The position numbers were made by a program, and so were the translations under genes. Source: Mallotus nudiflorus (Eukaryota > Streptophyta > Magnoliopsida > Malpighiales > Euphorbiaceae). Taken from it: 64,000 nucleotides of DNA. The stretch is taken from assembly GCA_947683625.1 (NCBI GenBank), contig CANTUR010000651.1, forward strand, positions 62,001-126,000. Reading direction: 5' to 3'. The notes beneath the pieces are model-generated. The model saw nothing but the letters and a program-made list of their open reading frames with translations. It was not told the DNA's origin and made no database searches. Shown here piece after piece: positions 62,601-64,000 of the stretch. The number at the start of each line of letters is the position of its first letter. The stretch's first letter is position 1.

Positions 62601-64000
62601 TATAATATTTCGAGTTTTTAAATAATTTTAAACTGCATTGGGATATGCAGTGTTAATAATTTTTATACTTATTTATGATATTTTTAAGAATTTCTTATTT
62701 ATTAAAGTTAATTTTAATTATTTTATATTATTTTAAGAGATTTACGTAAAAAATTTTTGAAAATTTTATTTTCAAAAAAATTAAAACGTAAATAATTTAA
62801 TATTAATTATTTTAAATAGTTTTACGAATTTATTTGAACCCATACATAATTTTAAAGTGTTAAATAAAATGTATGTATGTATATTTATTTAAATTAAATT
62901 AAGGTTTAATTAATTAAATTAATTTTTATTATTTAGTTTTAATATTAATTAATTAATTATATATGTGTATATATTATTAAAATTGTGTGTGGTGTATATT
63001 TAATGTGTATGAGATTATATATTATTATAATATATAGCATAGATATATATATATATACATATATACATAATTATTTAACAAAAAACTAAAGTTCACGTTA
63101 TTTACAGAATTGCCCCTTTCTTCTTCCTCTCTTTCTCGATCACCCTCCATTGTGATCCGGCCACTGCAACCTCATTTTCTTATCGTCGGTGTGCCTCTTG
63201 GCTTGCCACCACCACTTTCAGCCTTTCCCGACGTCTGAAGCTACCATTTCCGACGTGTTTTGGCTGAAAAATTCAAGAGAGGCCGAAATTTAGCTCATCG
63301 CCGTTCAAGCCGATTCCGGCCACCATTTTCCACACCGCCGGTCTCCATCTTCTCCTTGAGCTCCGTTGCGCCGAGACTGAGGTCTAGTAAACCAAGCCCG
63401 TCGGACCTATCTCGTGGAGCGCAATAACAGTGAGTTGTTATTTTATATATATATGTTTTAGGGTGCATGTTTTAGAAATGTATGATTTATTTTAATAAAG
63501 TATGCATAAATAATTTAAGTATTACTTAGGTTTATTTTTTGTATATTTTAAACTATATGCATGTTTTATTAATAAATTATTCTTAAAATATTTTTATGTA
63601 TATTCATGGTATATTTTTAGTTTATTTTGTAATTTAATTGGATTTATTTGACGTATATACTTGAAATATACCTGGTTTACTTTTGGTATATTTCTAATAT
63701 ATATATGATTTATGTTGCTATTTTATTGAAATTCATGCATCATTTATTTATGAATGTATGTTTTATATATTAATGAAGGATATCAATAGAACGTGCTACC
63801 TAGTGGGCAGCACTAGGACCGAGAACGTACCGGTATGCTGATAGCATTTAGGCTATATTACTAACTTAATTGTGGATATTGATCGGATTGATTTGATTTG
63901 GGAGTGTGATTGATGGAGCTCGGTTGACCAAGTGTCTCGGGGCCAATCACATTGACAGTTAGACTGCTAGAGCTCGGTTGACTTAATGTCTCGGGGTCAG
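62601..64000 (+). repeat. LTR (family 1, diverged subfamily) lacking the leader intron; runs off the window
   Basis: It starts TATAATATTTCGAG and is the same subfamily as the LTR at 39895-40914. It has the usual TA-rich promoter zone (about 63035-63065) and GC-rich leader block (about 63110-63365). At 63365/63366 GAGCTCCG is joined directly to TTGCGCCGAG. In the reference LTR these points are 1112 nt apart and bounded by GTGAGT and TTTAG. Downstream, the second GTGAGTT (63431) and the two hairpin clusters (from about 63795 and 63905) are present. The 3' end and any internal region lie beyond 64000. Confidence 0.9.

Overview
The window is a stretch of plant repetitive, probably heterochromatic, DNA made almost entirely of nested Ty3/Gypsy LTR retrotransposons. 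The recognisable proteins (CCHC gag, DPGA protease, FIDD-type RT, HHCC/DDE integrase and a C-terminal chromodomain-like tail), the primer binding site TGGTATCAGAGC (initiator tRNA-Met) and the long LTRs of about 3.2 kb point to chromoviruses of the Tekay/Del type. I recognise no host single-copy gene, tRNA, rRNA or CRISPR. The host is a vascular plant, probably an angiosperm; the species cannot be read from this sequence.

Layout. 1-5718: 3' part of a plus-strand element A (pol remnant and 3' LTR), inserted near the tip of the 3' LTR of element B. 5719-35076: minus-strand element B, split by four insertion complexes. These are an outer solo LTR 9364-19175 (TSD CCTTT) that itself holds two solo LTRs (11236-14499, TSD GATTT; 15429-18667, TSD G/AACTG), a minus solo LTR 19902-23152 (TSD CCTAC), a family-2 solo LTR 25763-28862 (TSD ACCTC), and a minus solo LTR 29152-32375 (TSD TGACC). 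35077-60576: a third-family solo LTR in three pieces (968+618+1599 nt, about 3.19 kb in total). It is split by a solo LTR at 36045-39271 (TSD ATGTA) and by a composite at 39895-58972. The composite is a 1.0-kb plus-strand LTR fragment joined head-to-head to a minus-strand tandem LTR-INT-LTR-INT-LTR array, flanked by CTTCG on both sides. 60577-62600: a non-LTR segment whose ends form a long imperfect inverted repeat (MULE-like). 62601-64000: an LTR running off the window.

The main observation is that the LTR at 62601 lacks exactly the segment that in the other copies starts with CCG|GTGAGT and ends with TTTAG|TTG. This looks like a retrocopy of a spliced transcript, so these LTRs probably carry a leader intron of about 1.1 kb. 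That intron contains a multi-hairpin domain whose stems are kept by compensatory changes between LTR families. This recalls a retroviral packaging region downstream of a splice donor, but the function is inference.

All coding regions are decayed. In the two pol regions I read closely, the premature stops are CAG->TAG or CGA->TGA, as expected for C-to-T decay of methylated cytosines. Order of events: element B is old; most solo LTRs landed in it later; the tandem array is among the younger parts.
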